64,000 nucleotides of DNA from positions 78,843-142,842 of the forward strand of contig JAYPQK010000013.1 in assembly GCA_038131955.1 (NCBI GenBank), read 5' to 3'. Positions 8,417 through 17,393 of the stretch are shown here, one piece after another. The notes under the pieces were generated by a model, which had not been told where the DNA came from, searched no databases, and saw only the letters and a list, made by a program, of their open reading frames with translations. This stretch comes from SHAN690 sp038131955 (GTDB taxonomy: Bacteria > Bacteroidota > Bacteroidia > Flavobacteriales_G > Salibacteraceae). A program made the translations under genes and the position numbers. Each line of letters begins with the position of its first letter. Positions within the stretch are counted from its first letter, which is position 1.

Positions 8417-8439
8417 CAAAACTATGTAATTTAGTTTAC
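8417..8439 (-). promoter_or_regulatory. Promoter -7 box overlapped by an inverted repeat (candidate operator)
   Basis: On the minus strand TAGTTTTG (plus positions 8417-8424) matches the Bacteroidetes -7 box exactly and lies 11 bases before the membrane-protein ATG. The same bases form one arm of the inverted repeat AAACTA-TGTAATT-TAGTTT (8419-8437). An operator on top of the promoter next to a winged-helix regulator gene suggests autoregulation. Confidence 0.5.
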
Positions 8440-8467
8440 TTTTTAAACCTTTTTACGAAAAAATATA

Positions 8468-9934
8468 TCAACTAAGGAATCGGATCGCCTTATGGATATA
8501 CTCACTCAACACCACATCATCCTCCACGAAAGGCACGTATTCTCTGAGGTTGGTGCGAAGTTCTTCCAATTTAGGAGAGCTCTTTCCTTCACGAAAATCT
8601 GCGGCTTGGGCTGCGCATAACAATTCGATCGCGTTCACCTTGATAAGGTTACGATATACCCGAAGCGCCTTCGTAGCCGCATTCGCTCCCATACTCACAT
8701 GGTCTTCTTGTCCATTGGAACTATCGATCGTATCCACCGAAGCCGGTGTGCACAGCTGCTTATTCTGACTCACCACAGAGGCAGCCGTATACTGGGCGAT
8801 CATGAAGCCACTGTTGAGACCCGGATTAGCTACGAGATAGGCAGGTAGGCCTCTCTGCCCTCCTACTAACTTATAGACCCGTCGTTCGGAGATACTCGCC
8901 AATTCAGCCAACGCCACAGCGAGGTGGTCTAGCACCAATGCCAAGGGTTGTCCATGAAAATTACCTGCCGAGATGATCTTATCCTCTTCAGGGATGAGCG
9001 TAGGATTATCCGTTACAGCATTGATCTCCGTCTCCACTACGCCGCGCACATAATCGATGGCATCGAGCGAAGCACCGTGTACTTGAGGTATACATCGGAA
9101 GGAATAGGGATCTTGCACGTGCTTCTTCTTCTGAGCGATCCAATGACTTCCCGCTAATAACGAGAGCATTTTATTCGCTACACGCACCTGTCCTTGATGA
9201 GGGCGCAAGGCATGTACGGCCGGATCAAAAGGTTCGGGTCTTCCATCATAGGCGTCCAAAGCCAAAGCAGCAATTGCGTGCAATTGGTCCTCATGTCTTG
9301 CAAACTGCCCCAAGATATAGGTAGCATAACCAGACATGAATTGGGTTCCGTTCAATAGAGCCAAACCTTCCTTCGCGCCGAGTTCTATCGTTTCCAGACC
9401 TTCCGCGGCCAAAGCTTCCTTCGCGGAAGTAAGATTTCCATCGTAGTGCACCTCTCCTAGTCCGAGCAGTGGTAAGGCCAAATGCGCCAATGGCGCCAAG
9501 TCACCCGATGCCCCTAAAGAGCCCTGCTCATAGACAACGGGAAGAATCTCGTGGTTGTACAGATCAAGCAGACCTTGAACCGTTTGGAGACGAACGCCTG
9601 AATGCCCTTTTGAAAGTCCGAGGACCTTCAGGACCAACATGTACTGTACGATCTCCGTATCAACCTGATCACCTACGCCGCAGGCGTGCGACTTGACCAA
9701 GTTCTCCTGCAATGTCCCGAGGTCATCCCGACTGATCTCCATATCGCACAAGCTGCCGAAGCCCGTATTGATCCCGTAGATTGGGTGATCGGCTCGTTCA
9801 ATGAAATCTTCTAGAAATGCTCTGCCCTTCTTGATACGATCGATCAAGCCTTCAGATAGCTCAAGTTCCTCGCCCGAGTGGACGAGATCACGAATGTCTT
9901 CGACGGAATAGTGGCGGTGGTCGAGTTCGATCAT
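8468..9934 (-). CDS. hutH: Histidine ammonia-lyase
   Basis: A 488-residue HAL that converts L-histidine to urocanate and ammonia in the cytoplasm, the first step of histidine breakdown. The Ala-Ser-Gly triad that cyclises into the MIO cofactor is in GSLGASGDLAPLAHLALPLLG. Substrate choice in this superfamily is read from a residue pair that is Ser-His in HALs; here NLVKSHACGVG carries SH, favouring histidine over phenylalanine or tyrosine. Other hut genes are absent from the window. I start at ATG 9934, which overlaps the hisS TGA by one base (TGATG); a TTG one codon earlier is possible. It follows hisS in one transcription unit. Confidence 0.95.
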   Translation of the reverse strand: MIELDHRHYSVEDIRDLVHSGEELELSEGLIDRIKKGRAFLEDFIERADHPIYGINTGFGSLCDMEISRDDLGTLQENLVKSHACGVGDQVDTEIVQYMLVLKVLGLSKGHSGVRLQTVQGLLDLYNHEILPVVYEQGSLGASGDLAPLAHLALPLLGLGEVHYDGNLTSAKEALAAEGLETIELGAKEGLALLNGTQFMSGYATYILGQFARHEDQLHAIAALALDAYDGRPEPFDPAVHALRPHQGQVRVANKMLSLLAGSHWIAQKKKHVQDPYSFRCIPQVHGASLDAIDYVRGVVETEINAVTDNPTLIPEEDKIISAGNFHGQPLALVLDHLAVALAELASISERRVYKLVGGQRGLPAYLVANPGLNSGFMIAQYTAASVVSQNKQLCTPASVDTIDSSNGQEDHVSMGANAATKALRVYRNLIKVNAIELLCAAQAADFREGKSSPKLEELRTNLREYVPFVEDDVVLSEYIHKAIRFLS

Positions 9935-11304
9935 CAACGAAGAGTTTCGGCCATAAAAGAAGTCAATTCTTTCTGTGCTACCAACTTCTGTTCACCCGTC
10001 CGCATATTTTTTACAGAGGCAGTCCGATTGTTCATCTCCTCCTCGCCGATCATCACTACCATGGTCACGCCCTTATCATTGGCGTACTTCATCTGCTTCT
10101 TCATCCTGGCCGGATCGGGATAAACCTCAGCAGAAATGCCTTCACTTCGGATATCGGCAGCCAATCCTAGACAAGGCAGCACTTCCTTTTCGCCGAAGTT
10201 GACAAACATTACCTCGCTGGTGGCTTGGATGGAATCCGGAAAGAGGCCCTTCGCTTCCATGAGATCGTAGATACGATCAGCACCCAGGCTTACGCCTACT
10301 CCGCTCATTCCTTTCAATCCGAAAATTCCGGTCAGGTCGTCATAGCGCCCTCCCCCACAAATGCTGGACGGAAACTCTGCATGTCCGACCTCAATGATGG
10401 CTCCGGTGTAGTAGTTGAGTCCACGTGCCAAAGTAAGATCCAGCTCCACCTTTTCTCTTACTGCCTCAGGTAGTGCATTGAGCAAGGTCTTGACCTCTTG
10501 CATTCCCTTGTAGGCTTCCTCCACTCCGGTAACCGCACCTGAAAGCATCTTCAGGGTACCAAATGGCTCGCCCTTCAGTTTGATCAAGTTCAAAGCCTTC
10601 TTCACTCCAGCTTCCGGTAATCCGTTGCGAAGCATCTCCTCCTTCACACCGTCCACCCCGATCTTATCGAGCTTATCAATCGCCACGGTCATCTGAGTGA
10701 AGTAACCGCTCAGTCTAGCCGACTCGGCAATACCACTCAGGATCTTTCGGTTGTTGATGCGGATCTTGATATCACCCAAGCCAAGCTGATTGAACACATC
10801 ATCAATAATGCAAAGGAGTTCAGCTTCATTCAGGAGACTGTCACTTCCGATGACATCCACGTCGCACTGATAGAATTCTCGATAGCGGCCTTTTTGAGGT
10901 CGATCCGCTCGCCACACCGGCTGGATCTGGAAGCGCTTGAATGGAAAACTCAGTTCATTCTGGTTCTGCACAACGAAGCGTGCAAAGGGAACGGTCAAAT
11001 CGTAGCGCAAAGCCCGATCGCTGATCTCCATGGATAGACCTTGGGAATCTCGAGCCTTGATCTTTTCATCGCTCGCCTTGCTCAAGTAATCCCCGTTATT
11101 AAGGATCTTGTAAATGAGTTTATCCCCTTCCTCGCCGTATTTCCCCAACAAGGTATCCAAGTTCTCCATCGCCGGCGTCTCGATCGGCACATAGCCGTAT
11201 GACTGGAACACCTTGCGAGCAGTATCAAAGATGAACTGACGCTTCAAGCTCTGCTGCGGAAGAAAGTCCCGCGTTCCTTTCGGTATGGAAGGTTTTTGTC
11301 CCAT
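9934..11304 (-). CDS. hisS: Histidyl-tRNA synthetase
   Basis: A 456-residue class II aminoacyl-tRNA synthetase that charges tRNA-His. Visible motifs: PKGTRDFLP at the N-terminus, motif 2 around FKRFQIQPVWRADRPQKGR with YREFYQCDVDVIG, the histidine-specific GLNYYTGAIIEV and CGGGRYDDLTG, and motif 3 in GVGVSLGADRIYD. A C-terminal anticodon-binding domain follows (EVMFVNFG to KMKYANDKGV). I choose ATG 11304 (MGQKPSIPKGTRDF), which matches family starts better than the ATG three codons upstream. hutH follows with a one-base overlap, so synthesis of a histidine-using and a histidine-degrading enzyme is coupled. Confidence 0.97.
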   Translation of the reverse strand: MGQKPSIPKGTRDFLPQQSLKRQFIFDTARKVFQSYGYVPIETPAMENLDTLLGKYGEEGDKLIYKILNNGDYLSKASDEKIKARDSQGLSMEISDRALRYDLTVPFARFVVQNQNELSFPFKRFQIQPVWRADRPQKGRYREFYQCDVDVIGSDSLLNEAELLCIIDDVFNQLGLGDIKIRINNRKILSGIAESARLSGYFTQMTVAIDKLDKIGVDGVKEEMLRNGLPEAGVKKALNLIKLKGEPFGTLKMLSGAVTGVEEAYKGMQEVKTLLNALPEAVREKVELDLTLARGLNYYTGAIIEVGHAEFPSSICGGGRYDDLTGIFGLKGMSGVGVSLGADRIYDLMEAKGLFPDSIQATSEVMFVNFGEKEVLPCLGLAADIRSEGISAEVYPDPARMKKQMKYANDKGVTMVVMIGEEEMNNRTASVKNMRTGEQKLVAQKELTSFMAETLR

Positions 11305-11313
11305 GGAGCGCAA

Positions 11314-11708
11314 AGGAATGACTTAATTAGATAATCAGAAAATTAGGGGATTAGATAATCAGAGAATTAGACGATTAGATCATCAAACCATTTGACTATT
11401 CGACCACTCAACTACTTGACCACTCGCCGAAGGCGAGCAAGTTTGAGCACTTGACTTCTCACCCGAAAAGATATGTCGCAGCCACGCAGCTTTTAGTGGT
11501 TTCTCGGTTTCCCCACGTTATAGATGTGCCGCACCTACGGCGCTTGCACTTACTCAAAGTTCCACTCGACCGATCACCGTTCACCGTTCACTTTCTAATT
11601 ACTCGACTATTTGACCCTTAGATCACGCCACCAATTGAGATTGAGATTGAGATTGAGGTTGAGGTTGCAGTTGTGATTAAACATTGAGTATTGATCATTG
11701 AACATTAC
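11314..11708. repeat. Gene-free repeat-rich spacer with REP relics
   Basis: About 395 bases between ettA and hisS without a credible gene. It holds short degenerate direct repeats (GATTAGATAATCAGA-like units at 11327-11380; then ACTATTCGACCACTCAACTACTTGACCACTC-like units), a small hairpin CTCGCC-GAA-GGCGAG (11425-11439), a REP relic AGATATGTCGC with its following bases (11469-11492) that shares its head with the REPs at 50382 and 50435, another palindrome GCCG-CACCTA-CGGC (11528-11541), and GAGATT/GAGGTT tandem hexamers (11638-11669). Such debris is typical of Bacteroidetes intergenic regions. Confidence 0.65.
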
Positions 11709-13397
11709 TCAGACCTTCCCAAGCTTCTTATACCGAATCCGCTTCGGTCCCTCATCTCCCAATCGCTTCTTTCGGTTCTCCTCGTACTCGCTGTAGCTTC
11801 CTTCGAAGTAGTAGACCTGGCTGTTGCCTTCAAAAGCAAGAATGTGTGTACAAATACGATCCAAGAACCAGCGGTCGTGGCTGATGACCACTGCACAACC
11901 CGCGAAGTTTTCCAGCGCTTCTTCCAAAGCACGGAGGGTGTTCACATCCAGGTCGTTGGTCGGCTCATCGAGAAGCAACACGTTGGCTCCTTCCTTCAAG
12001 GTCATAGCCAAGTGCAAGCGATTCCGCTCACCACCTGAGAGCACATTCACCTTCTTTCCTTGATCGTTACCGCTGAAGTTGAACTTCGATACGTATGCGC
12101 GTGAATTGATCTCACGACCTCCGAGGTCGATGTGCTCATTTCCTCCCGAGATCACTTCATACACGGTCTTGCTAGGATCAATCTCTTCGTGGGCTTGATC
12201 CACGTAGGCTACCTTGACGGTCTCGCCGACCTTGAATTCACCCGCATCCGGGGTCTGCTGCCCCATGATCATACGGAAGAGGGTCGTCTTTCCTGCTCCG
12301 TTAGGACCAATGATACCGACGATACCGGCCGGTGGTAGCTTGAAGTTCAAGTTTTCATACAACAGTCGATCATCAAATCCTTTTGCCACGTCGATGGCTT
12401 CAATGACGTTGCTGCCCAAGCGCGGTCCGGGTGGGATGTAGATCTCGAGTCTTTCCTCTTGACTCTTCTGCTCTTCTGAAAGCATCTTGTCGTAATTAGC
12501 AAGACGTGCCTTGCTCTTCGAATGCCTTCCCTTGGGCGACATACGCACCCATTCCAATTCTCGTTCAAGGGTCTTGCGTCGCTTGCTCGCTTGCTTTTCT
12601 TCTTGAGCTAAACGCTTCGACTTCTGCTCGAGCCAAGAGCTGTAATTCCCCTTCCAAGGAATACCTTCTCCACGGTCAAGTTCTAAAATCCATCCCGCTA
12701 CGTTATCCAAGAAGTAACGGTCGTGCGTGATCGCAATGACGGTACCTGCATACTCTTGAAGGTGGTGCTCCAACCACTCAACGGACTCCGCATCCAAGTG
12801 GTTCGTTGGTTCATCCAGCAATAGGATATCGGGCTGTTGGATCAAGAGACGGCAAAGCGCCACTCGTCTGCGCTCACCACCCGACAGATTCTTAATCGGC
12901 GTATCCCCTTCTGGCGTACGGAGGGCATCCATGGCACGCTCCAGCTTTGAATCTAGTTCCCAAGCACCCACCGCATCGATCTTATCCTGCAGCTTTCCTT
13001 GGCGTGCCATGAGTTTCTCCATCTTATCCGGATCCTCATAGTTCTCCGGAAGCCCAAAGTCATTGTTGATCTGTTCGTACTCCTCGAGCAACTTGGTGAT
13101 CTCCGACGCTCCCTCCTTCACTACTTCCATGACCGTCTTCGACTCATCGAGTTGCGGCTCTTGTTCGAGGTAGCCAACGGAATAACCCTCACTGAAACTC
13201 AGATCTCCTTGGAAGTCTTTATCGACCCCGGCAATGATCTTCAACAGAGAAGACTTACCCGAACCATTGAGACCGAGGATACCGATCTTGGCTCCGTAGA
13301 AAAAGGAGAGGTAGATATTCTTGAGTACCTGCTTTTGCGGCGGGTAGATCTTGCTTACCCCTTGAAGCGAGAAAATGATCTTTTTATCGTCTGACAT
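11709..13397 (-). CDS. ettA: Energy-dependent translational throttle protein EttA (ABC-F ATPase)
   Basis: A 562-residue soluble protein with two ABC ATPase domains and no membrane segment, as in the ABC-F family. First domain: Walker A GLNGSGKSS, signature LSGGERRRVAL. Linker rich in charged residues (SKRLAQEEKQASKRRKTLERELEW), the P-site tRNA interaction motif. Second domain: GPNGAGKTT and LSGGERNRLHL. The N-terminal words FSLQGVSKIYPPQKQVLKNI and LGLNGSGKSSLL are those of EttA rather than Uup or YbiT. EttA binds the ribosomal E site and gates the first elongation step according to ATP/ADP ratio. It has its own -7 box just upstream. Confidence 0.96.
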   Translation of the reverse strand: MSDDKKIIFSLQGVSKIYPPQKQVLKNIYLSFFYGAKIGILGLNGSGKSSLLKIIAGVDKDFQGDLSFSEGYSVGYLEQEPQLDESKTVMEVVKEGASEITKLLEEYEQINNDFGLPENYEDPDKMEKLMARQGKLQDKIDAVGAWELDSKLERAMDALRTPEGDTPIKNLSGGERRRVALCRLLIQQPDILLLDEPTNHLDAESVEWLEHHLQEYAGTVIAITHDRYFLDNVAGWILELDRGEGIPWKGNYSSWLEQKSKRLAQEEKQASKRRKTLERELEWVRMSPKGRHSKSKARLANYDKMLSEEQKSQEERLEIYIPPGPRLGSNVIEAIDVAKGFDDRLLYENLNFKLPPAGIVGIIGPNGAGKTTLFRMIMGQQTPDAGEFKVGETVKVAYVDQAHEEIDPSKTVYEVISGGNEHIDLGGREINSRAYVSKFNFSGNDQGKKVNVLSGGERNRLHLAMTLKEGANVLLLDEPTNDLDVNTLRALEEALENFAGCAVVISHDRWFLDRICTHILAFEGNSQVYYFEGSYSEYEENRKKRLGDEGPKRIRYKKLGKV

Positions 13398-13417
13398 GCG
13401 GTCGTATTTAGGACGAC

Positions 13418-13425
13418 CAAAAGTA
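13418..13425 (-). promoter_or_regulatory. -7 promoter box for ettA
   Basis: On the minus strand TACTTTTG matches TAnnTTTG exactly, 20 bases before the ettA ATG. No convincing -33 TTG at the usual distance. Confidence 0.55.
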
Positions 13426-13445
13426 GCAGACTGCGCGTAGCTCGC

Positions 13446-14831
13446 CTAGAATCTGAAATAAATAAACGGCTGCGAGTCGCTAATGGCCAATTGCCCTAGA
13501 CAGAGTAGTATAAAAAGGAAGGACATCAGCGTCTTCACCACCATACGGTTTCCGTCATCGCCGTGGTAGTGACGGGCGGCATCGTGAAGATTGGGAGGAA
13601 GAAAAGCAAAGGCCACAGCAACGGCCAAGGTGAGCCATTCACGCGAGGTCACTTCAAAGTCGATCCGTGGATCCCACCGAAACAACTCGGAAAAGTAATG
13701 CAAAGACGCACCGAGATCCGGAGCACGGAACCATACCCATCCGAGCATGACCAAGGCAAACGTCAGCAAGCCTCCTACCCAGGGATTATTCCGTCGGAAA
13801 AAGGGAGTATAACGATCTACGGTAATAAAGAAGCCGTGCCAGACGCCCCAGATCAGAAAGTTCCAACTGGCGCCGTGCCAGAGTCCTGATAGGAGAAAGA
13901 CGACCCAAAGGTTCCGGATGGTCTTCCCATGTCCGTGAAGATTTCCACCTAGGGGATAATAGAGATAGTCGCGCATCCATTGACTGAGCGTCATGTGCCA
14001 TTTTCGCCAGAAGGACCGAAACCCGAACGCTGCGTAGGGCCAATCGAAGTTCTCGGGCAACTTGAACCCCATCATCAGGCCAAGACCGATCGCCATGTCA
14101 CTGTAAGCACTGAAGTCGAAGTAGATTTGGAAGGTGAATCCGAGCAATCCTACCAGGGCATTCAACATCCCCAGATCATCTGCCGCAAACGCATGATCGG
14201 CTAGTAGCGCCAACACGTCCGCGATCAGCACCTTCTTGGCCAAGCCAAGGGCAAATCGTTGGAACCCCGCCAATCGTAGCACCCAAGTCTCATTCTCTGT
14301 ACGGTCACGGATCTGATGAGCGATATCCTTGAAGCGGACGATCGGTCCCGCGATCAGCTGAGGGAACAGGGCAACAAAGAGCAGGTAGTCGAAATACGAA
14401 TCCGCCCTCTCCGCATCGCCGCGGTAGACATCGATGAGGTAGCTGATCTTCTGAAAGGTGAAGAAAGAAATACCCAAGGGCAAGGCGATCTCCATGTAGG
14501 ACGGGAAATTGAATCCAACGGATTCAGCAATGACCCGGGCATTATCAACGAAGAAGTTGAAGTACTTGAAGACAAAGAGGGTAAGCAAATTGACTCCAAC
14601 TCCGACGGCTAGCCAAGCCTTTCCTTCTCCCGGTTTGAGTCGAAAGGATATCACAAAGTCCATCGCTGCGCTTGCCACTAGGACGAAGAAGAACATAGGA
14701 GCGCCCCAGGCATAGAACACCAAACTACCAAGCAGGGTAATGGCGTTCTTCCACTTCGATGGCGTCACCAAGTAGACCGCCAAGAAGATCGGAAGGAACC
14801 ACACCAGGAATATCACGGAGCTAAAAAGCAC
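13446..14831 (-). CDS. MBOAT-family O-acyltransferase (AlgI/DltB-like)
   Basis: A 461-residue polytopic inner-membrane protein with about ten to eleven hydrophobic segments. The N-terminus (MLFSSVIFLVWFLPIFLAVYL), the LGISFFTFQKISYLID segment and the catalytic region SGLWHGASWNFLIWGVWHG, with the invariant histidine, are typical of AlgI-type MBOAT proteins that move acetyl groups across the membrane onto exported polysaccharides. AlgI-like proteins usually work with an SGNH-type periplasmic partner; none is seen nearby, so the acceptor is unknown. The gene lies downstream of the response regulator with a 34-base gap and on the same strand. Confidence 0.93.
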   Translation of the reverse strand: MLFSSVIFLVWFLPIFLAVYLVTPSKWKNAITLLGSLVFYAWGAPMFFFVLVASAAMDFVISFRLKPGEGKAWLAVGVGVNLLTLFVFKYFNFFVDNARVIAESVGFNFPSYMEIALPLGISFFTFQKISYLIDVYRGDAERADSYFDYLLFVALFPQLIAGPIVRFKDIAHQIRDRTENETWVLRLAGFQRFALGLAKKVLIADVLALLADHAFAADDLGMLNALVGLLGFTFQIYFDFSAYSDMAIGLGLMMGFKLPENFDWPYAAFGFRSFWRKWHMTLSQWMRDYLYYPLGGNLHGHGKTIRNLWVVFLLSGLWHGASWNFLIWGVWHGFFITVDRYTPFFRRNNPWVGGLLTFALVMLGWVWFRAPDLGASLHYFSELFRWDPRIDFEVTSREWLTLAVAVAFAFLPPNLHDAARHYHGDDGNRMVVKTLMSFLFILLCLGQLAISDSQPFIYFRF

Positions 14832-14865
14832 GGCTCTAAGGTAGTCTACCCGAGCTTAGGGCCAT

Positions 14866-15504
14866 TCAAGAATCAAAGCCATTATTGACGGCCCATCGAA
14901 CCAGTCCGGCCACATTGGTGACCCCCACCTTCTTGAAGACATTCGACCGATGGCTTTCGATCGTATGTACGCTCAAGTGCACCCGTTCTGCAATCTCGCG
15001 CGTACTCAACCCCTCACACATCAAGCGGATCACCTCCTTCTCTCGGTCGCTGAGGTCTGGGAAAAGAGAACTTCCCTCTCCAGCGGTTTTCAGCCCCTGC
15101 ATCTGTTTGTCCGCCTCCTCCGCTAGATATACTCCACCAGACATCACCGTTTCGATCGCCTTCAGCATCTCCTTTCTACTGGTGGTTTTGAGGATGTAGC
15201 CATCGGCGCCGTATTTCAGCATCTGCTTGATGAAGCGTTTCTCGTCGTACTGCGTCAGCGCCACCACCTTCACCTCCGGGTACTCATCCTTGAGTCTTTT
15301 CAAGCATTCGATCCCGTCCATGACCGGCATATTGATGTCGAGGAACACTACATTCGGATGCACTTCTGAGACAAGATCAAGGCATTCTTCGCCATTCTCA
15401 GCCTCGCCCAAGATCTCTAAGCTTTCAGACGATTCGAGTGTAACCCGCATCCCCTGTCGGAAGATGGCGTGGTCATCGCACAATATGACGCCTATAGAAC
15501 TCAT
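14866..15504 (-). CDS. NarL/FixJ-type response regulator
   Basis: A 212-residue two-domain regulator. The receiver domain (about residues 1-120) carries the acidic pocket (LCDDHAIFR), the phospho-acceptor aspartate in VVFLDINMPVMDG, and the KTTSRKEM lysine. The C-terminal LuxR-type helix-turn-helix is LSDREKEVIRLMCEGLSTREIAERVHLSVHTIESHRSNVFKKV. Start at ATG 15504 overlaps the histidine-kinase TGA by one base; a GTG one codon earlier is an alternative. Its cognate kinase is the gene immediately upstream. Target genes are not evident; the acyltransferase gene follows closely on the same strand. Confidence 0.94.
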   Translation of the reverse strand: MSSIGVILCDDHAIFRQGMRVTLESSESLEILGEAENGEECLDLVSEVHPNVVFLDINMPVMDGIECLKRLKDEYPEVKVVALTQYDEKRFIKQMLKYGADGYILKTTSRKEMLKAIETVMSGGVYLAEEADKQMQGLKTAGEGSSLFPDLSDREKEVIRLMCEGLSTREIAERVHLSVHTIESHRSNVFKKVGVTNVAGLVRWAVNNGFDS

Positions 15505-16544
15505 CACGCGGGAAATTCAAAACTAAATCGAACACCTTCCCCGGGCTTTGAATCTACATCAAAGCTTCCCTGGAGGAAGTTGACTCGACTACGAAGACCT
15601 GACAAACCGAAGCTCGTCGCATCGTCGATCTTGGAAACGTCGAAGCCCTTTCCATCATCTACATAATTCATGATCCACTGGTCGCCTTGGTCTCGGATCG
15701 TCAAGAGTATTTCCGAAGCTTCTGCATGCTTTATGGTATTGTTGACCAACTCCTGGATGATTCGATAGATCATGACCTCTTTCTTCGTATCCAATCGCTC
15801 CGTAGGCTCCTTGTAGTCAAAGGTGATCTTGAGGTTAGAGGATGCTCGTACACGATCGAAAAAGTCCTCAATGCCTTCCATCAGACCTAACTTCATCAAC
15901 ACACCCGGCATCATATCATGAGCCACTCTACGCACTTCCGAATTCGCTCTATCCAAGGCCTCTTCCGTAGATCTCAAGAATTCGAGTTCTTCCAATTTCT
16001 GCACCTCGGCCACGATGTTGGTGATATGGAGCTTAGTCGCACTCAATAAGGCACCTATACTATCATGAAGATCGCGCGCTATGCGTTGCCGTTCTTCTTC
16101 TTGAGCATAGAGCATGGACTGGAGTGACATCACCTCCTTCTCCTTTTCTAGCGTCTTGATCCTCTCTTGGGCGATCTCCTCCTTACGTCTGATGCGATAT
16201 GCAAAGAACCAGACTGCAACTACAAGAGCGACACCAGCAGTGACTGCTAAGGCGATAAAAAGATTTCGCTGGGTTCTCGTAGCCTTGATCTCTGCCTGTT
16301 GTTTCTCTGTATCATATCGAACTTGCGCTTCTGCCAACGCATCAGACAACTTTACGCTGTAGAGAGAGTCGCCCAACACATCCATCTTCATAAGCACCTC
16401 ATAGGCTTCATCGTACATCTCGCCTGAGGCCTGCTCTTTTTCATAGGTCGTTTGAGCGTGAGCTTGCAACGAACTCAGAAGAGTCAAAACCACCACACAA
16501 AGGGCGGAGATCAGATGACGCGAACGGAAAGTGCTGGATTTCAT
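15504..16544 (-). CDS. Sensor histidine kinase (HisKA_3/NarX type), short periplasmic part
   Basis: A 346-residue membrane kinase. Start at ATG 16544 (MKSSTFRSRHL), directly followed by a signal-type helix (LISALCVVVLTLLSSLQAHAQ); a -7 box lies ten bases upstream, and longer in-frame starts would precede it. After a short exported stretch (about residues 28-75) comes one transmembrane helix (NLFIALAVTAGVALVVAVWFF), a coiled coil, the phospho-acceptor H-box RQRIARDLHDSIGALLS, and the HATPase domain with ELVNNTIKHAEA and DDGKGFD and GLSGLRSRV. Relatives in Bacteroidetes usually carry several periplasmic TPRs; only about one repeat's worth remains here. Confidence 0.92.
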   Translation of the reverse strand: MKSSTFRSRHLISALCVVVLTLLSSLQAHAQTTYEKEQASGEMYDEAYEVLMKMDVLGDSLYSVKLSDALAEAQVRYDTEKQQAEIKATRTQRNLFIALAVTAGVALVVAVWFFAYRIRRKEEIAQERIKTLEKEKEVMSLQSMLYAQEEERQRIARDLHDSIGALLSATKLHITNIVAEVQKLEELEFLRSTEEALDRANSEVRRVAHDMMPGVLMKLGLMEGIEDFFDRVRASSNLKITFDYKEPTERLDTKKEVMIYRIIQELVNNTIKHAEASEILLTIRDQGDQWIMNYVDDGKGFDVSKIDDATSFGLSGLRSRVNFLQGSFDVDSKPGEGVRFSFEFPA

Positions 16545-16553
16545 AGCGGAAGA

Positions 16554-16561
16554 CAAACGTA
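16554..16561 (-). promoter_or_regulatory. -7 promoter box for the two-component operon
   Basis: Minus-strand TACGTTTG fits TAnnTTTG exactly and is ten bases before the kinase ATG at 16544, so the leader is very short. It supports the choice of that start codon. Confidence 0.55.
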
Positions 16562-16608
16562 AATGGCACGACCCGAACGATCTATCACGGAAAACCGCTA
16601 ATCTTTCC

Positions 16609-17313
16609 TTAGGCCGCTTGAGAAGCGTAGGCCTCTCCTCCCCCCACATTGCCCTGCTCTCTCAGCTCCTTCGCTTTGAGCATATCCATGCGAGCACCGG
16701 CACGATCACCGATAGAGGCGCGGAATTTGGCGCGAACGTCAAACGCCTCGGAGTGCGTTGGGTCGACCTTGATGGCCTTGTTGAGGTCCGACATCGCTTT
16801 GTAATCCATATCCAGCAATCGGTAGATATGAGAACGCTTGAGGTAGAAAGCAGCGAATTGATCATTGATCTCGATCGCTCGTGTAAGATCTTCCAAGGCC
16901 TTCTTGTGACGTAATGCCTTCATTCGAAGCAAGGCAAGTCGGTAGTAGTTCATGGCATGGTTACCATCTAACTTCAATGCCTTAGTAAAGAATCGCTCAG
17001 CCTTGTCAAATTGCTTCTCGCGGATTGCGCGGAAGGCGATGTCTTCGAGGTGCTTCTTCCATGCCTTGACATGGTTGTTCTTCACATAATGCAGAAGCGA
17101 CTCATCTTCGATGATCAACTTGCCTTCTTTGGAGATCAGCATCAAGTAAGACTCTTTGCAGGTAATCTCAAGCTCCTGCTGCCAGTCTTCACCTCGTAGG
17201 TAAGCGTCCCAAACGCGCTTTGCTTGTTGGATCACTTGTTGCCAAGCCACATCCGAAAAGTGGGCTGGACGATCGAAAGAGTTCAGAAAAAGGTTCAATT
17301 CGTTGGTACTCAT
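16609..17313 (-). CDS. Tetratricopeptide-repeat protein
   Basis: A 234-residue cytoplasmic protein without signal peptide. The first 90 residues are helical and unrelated to repeats (NELNLFLNSFDRPAHFSDVAWQQVI onward). From about residue 95 there are three TPR units: AIREKQFDKAERFFTKALKLDGNHAMNYYR, ALRHKKALEDLTRAIEINDQFAAFYLKR and LLDMDYKAMSDLNKAIKVDPTHSEAFDVR, each about 34 residues, then a fourth partial unit (SIGDRAGARMDMLKAKEL). TPRs mediate protein contacts; no partner is apparent. It lies upstream of the sensor kinase with a 64-base gap that contains a separate promoter box, so it is probably its own unit. Confidence 0.88.
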   Translation of the reverse strand: MSTNELNLFLNSFDRPAHFSDVAWQQVIQQAKRVWDAYLRGEDWQQELEITCKESYLMLISKEGKLIIEDESLLHYVKNNHVKAWKKHLEDIAFRAIREKQFDKAERFFTKALKLDGNHAMNYYRLALLRMKALRHKKALEDLTRAIEINDQFAAFYLKRSHIYRLLDMDYKAMSDLNKAIKVDPTHSEAFDVRAKFRASIGDRAGARMDMLKAKELREQGNVGGGEAYASQAA

Positions 17314-17393
17314 GGCTTCAGATTTTTAGGTTGTTTGATCAATCTGAAACCAAAGCTCTTGGGGCAGAACGTAATGTATTTACGTTGTTATTT

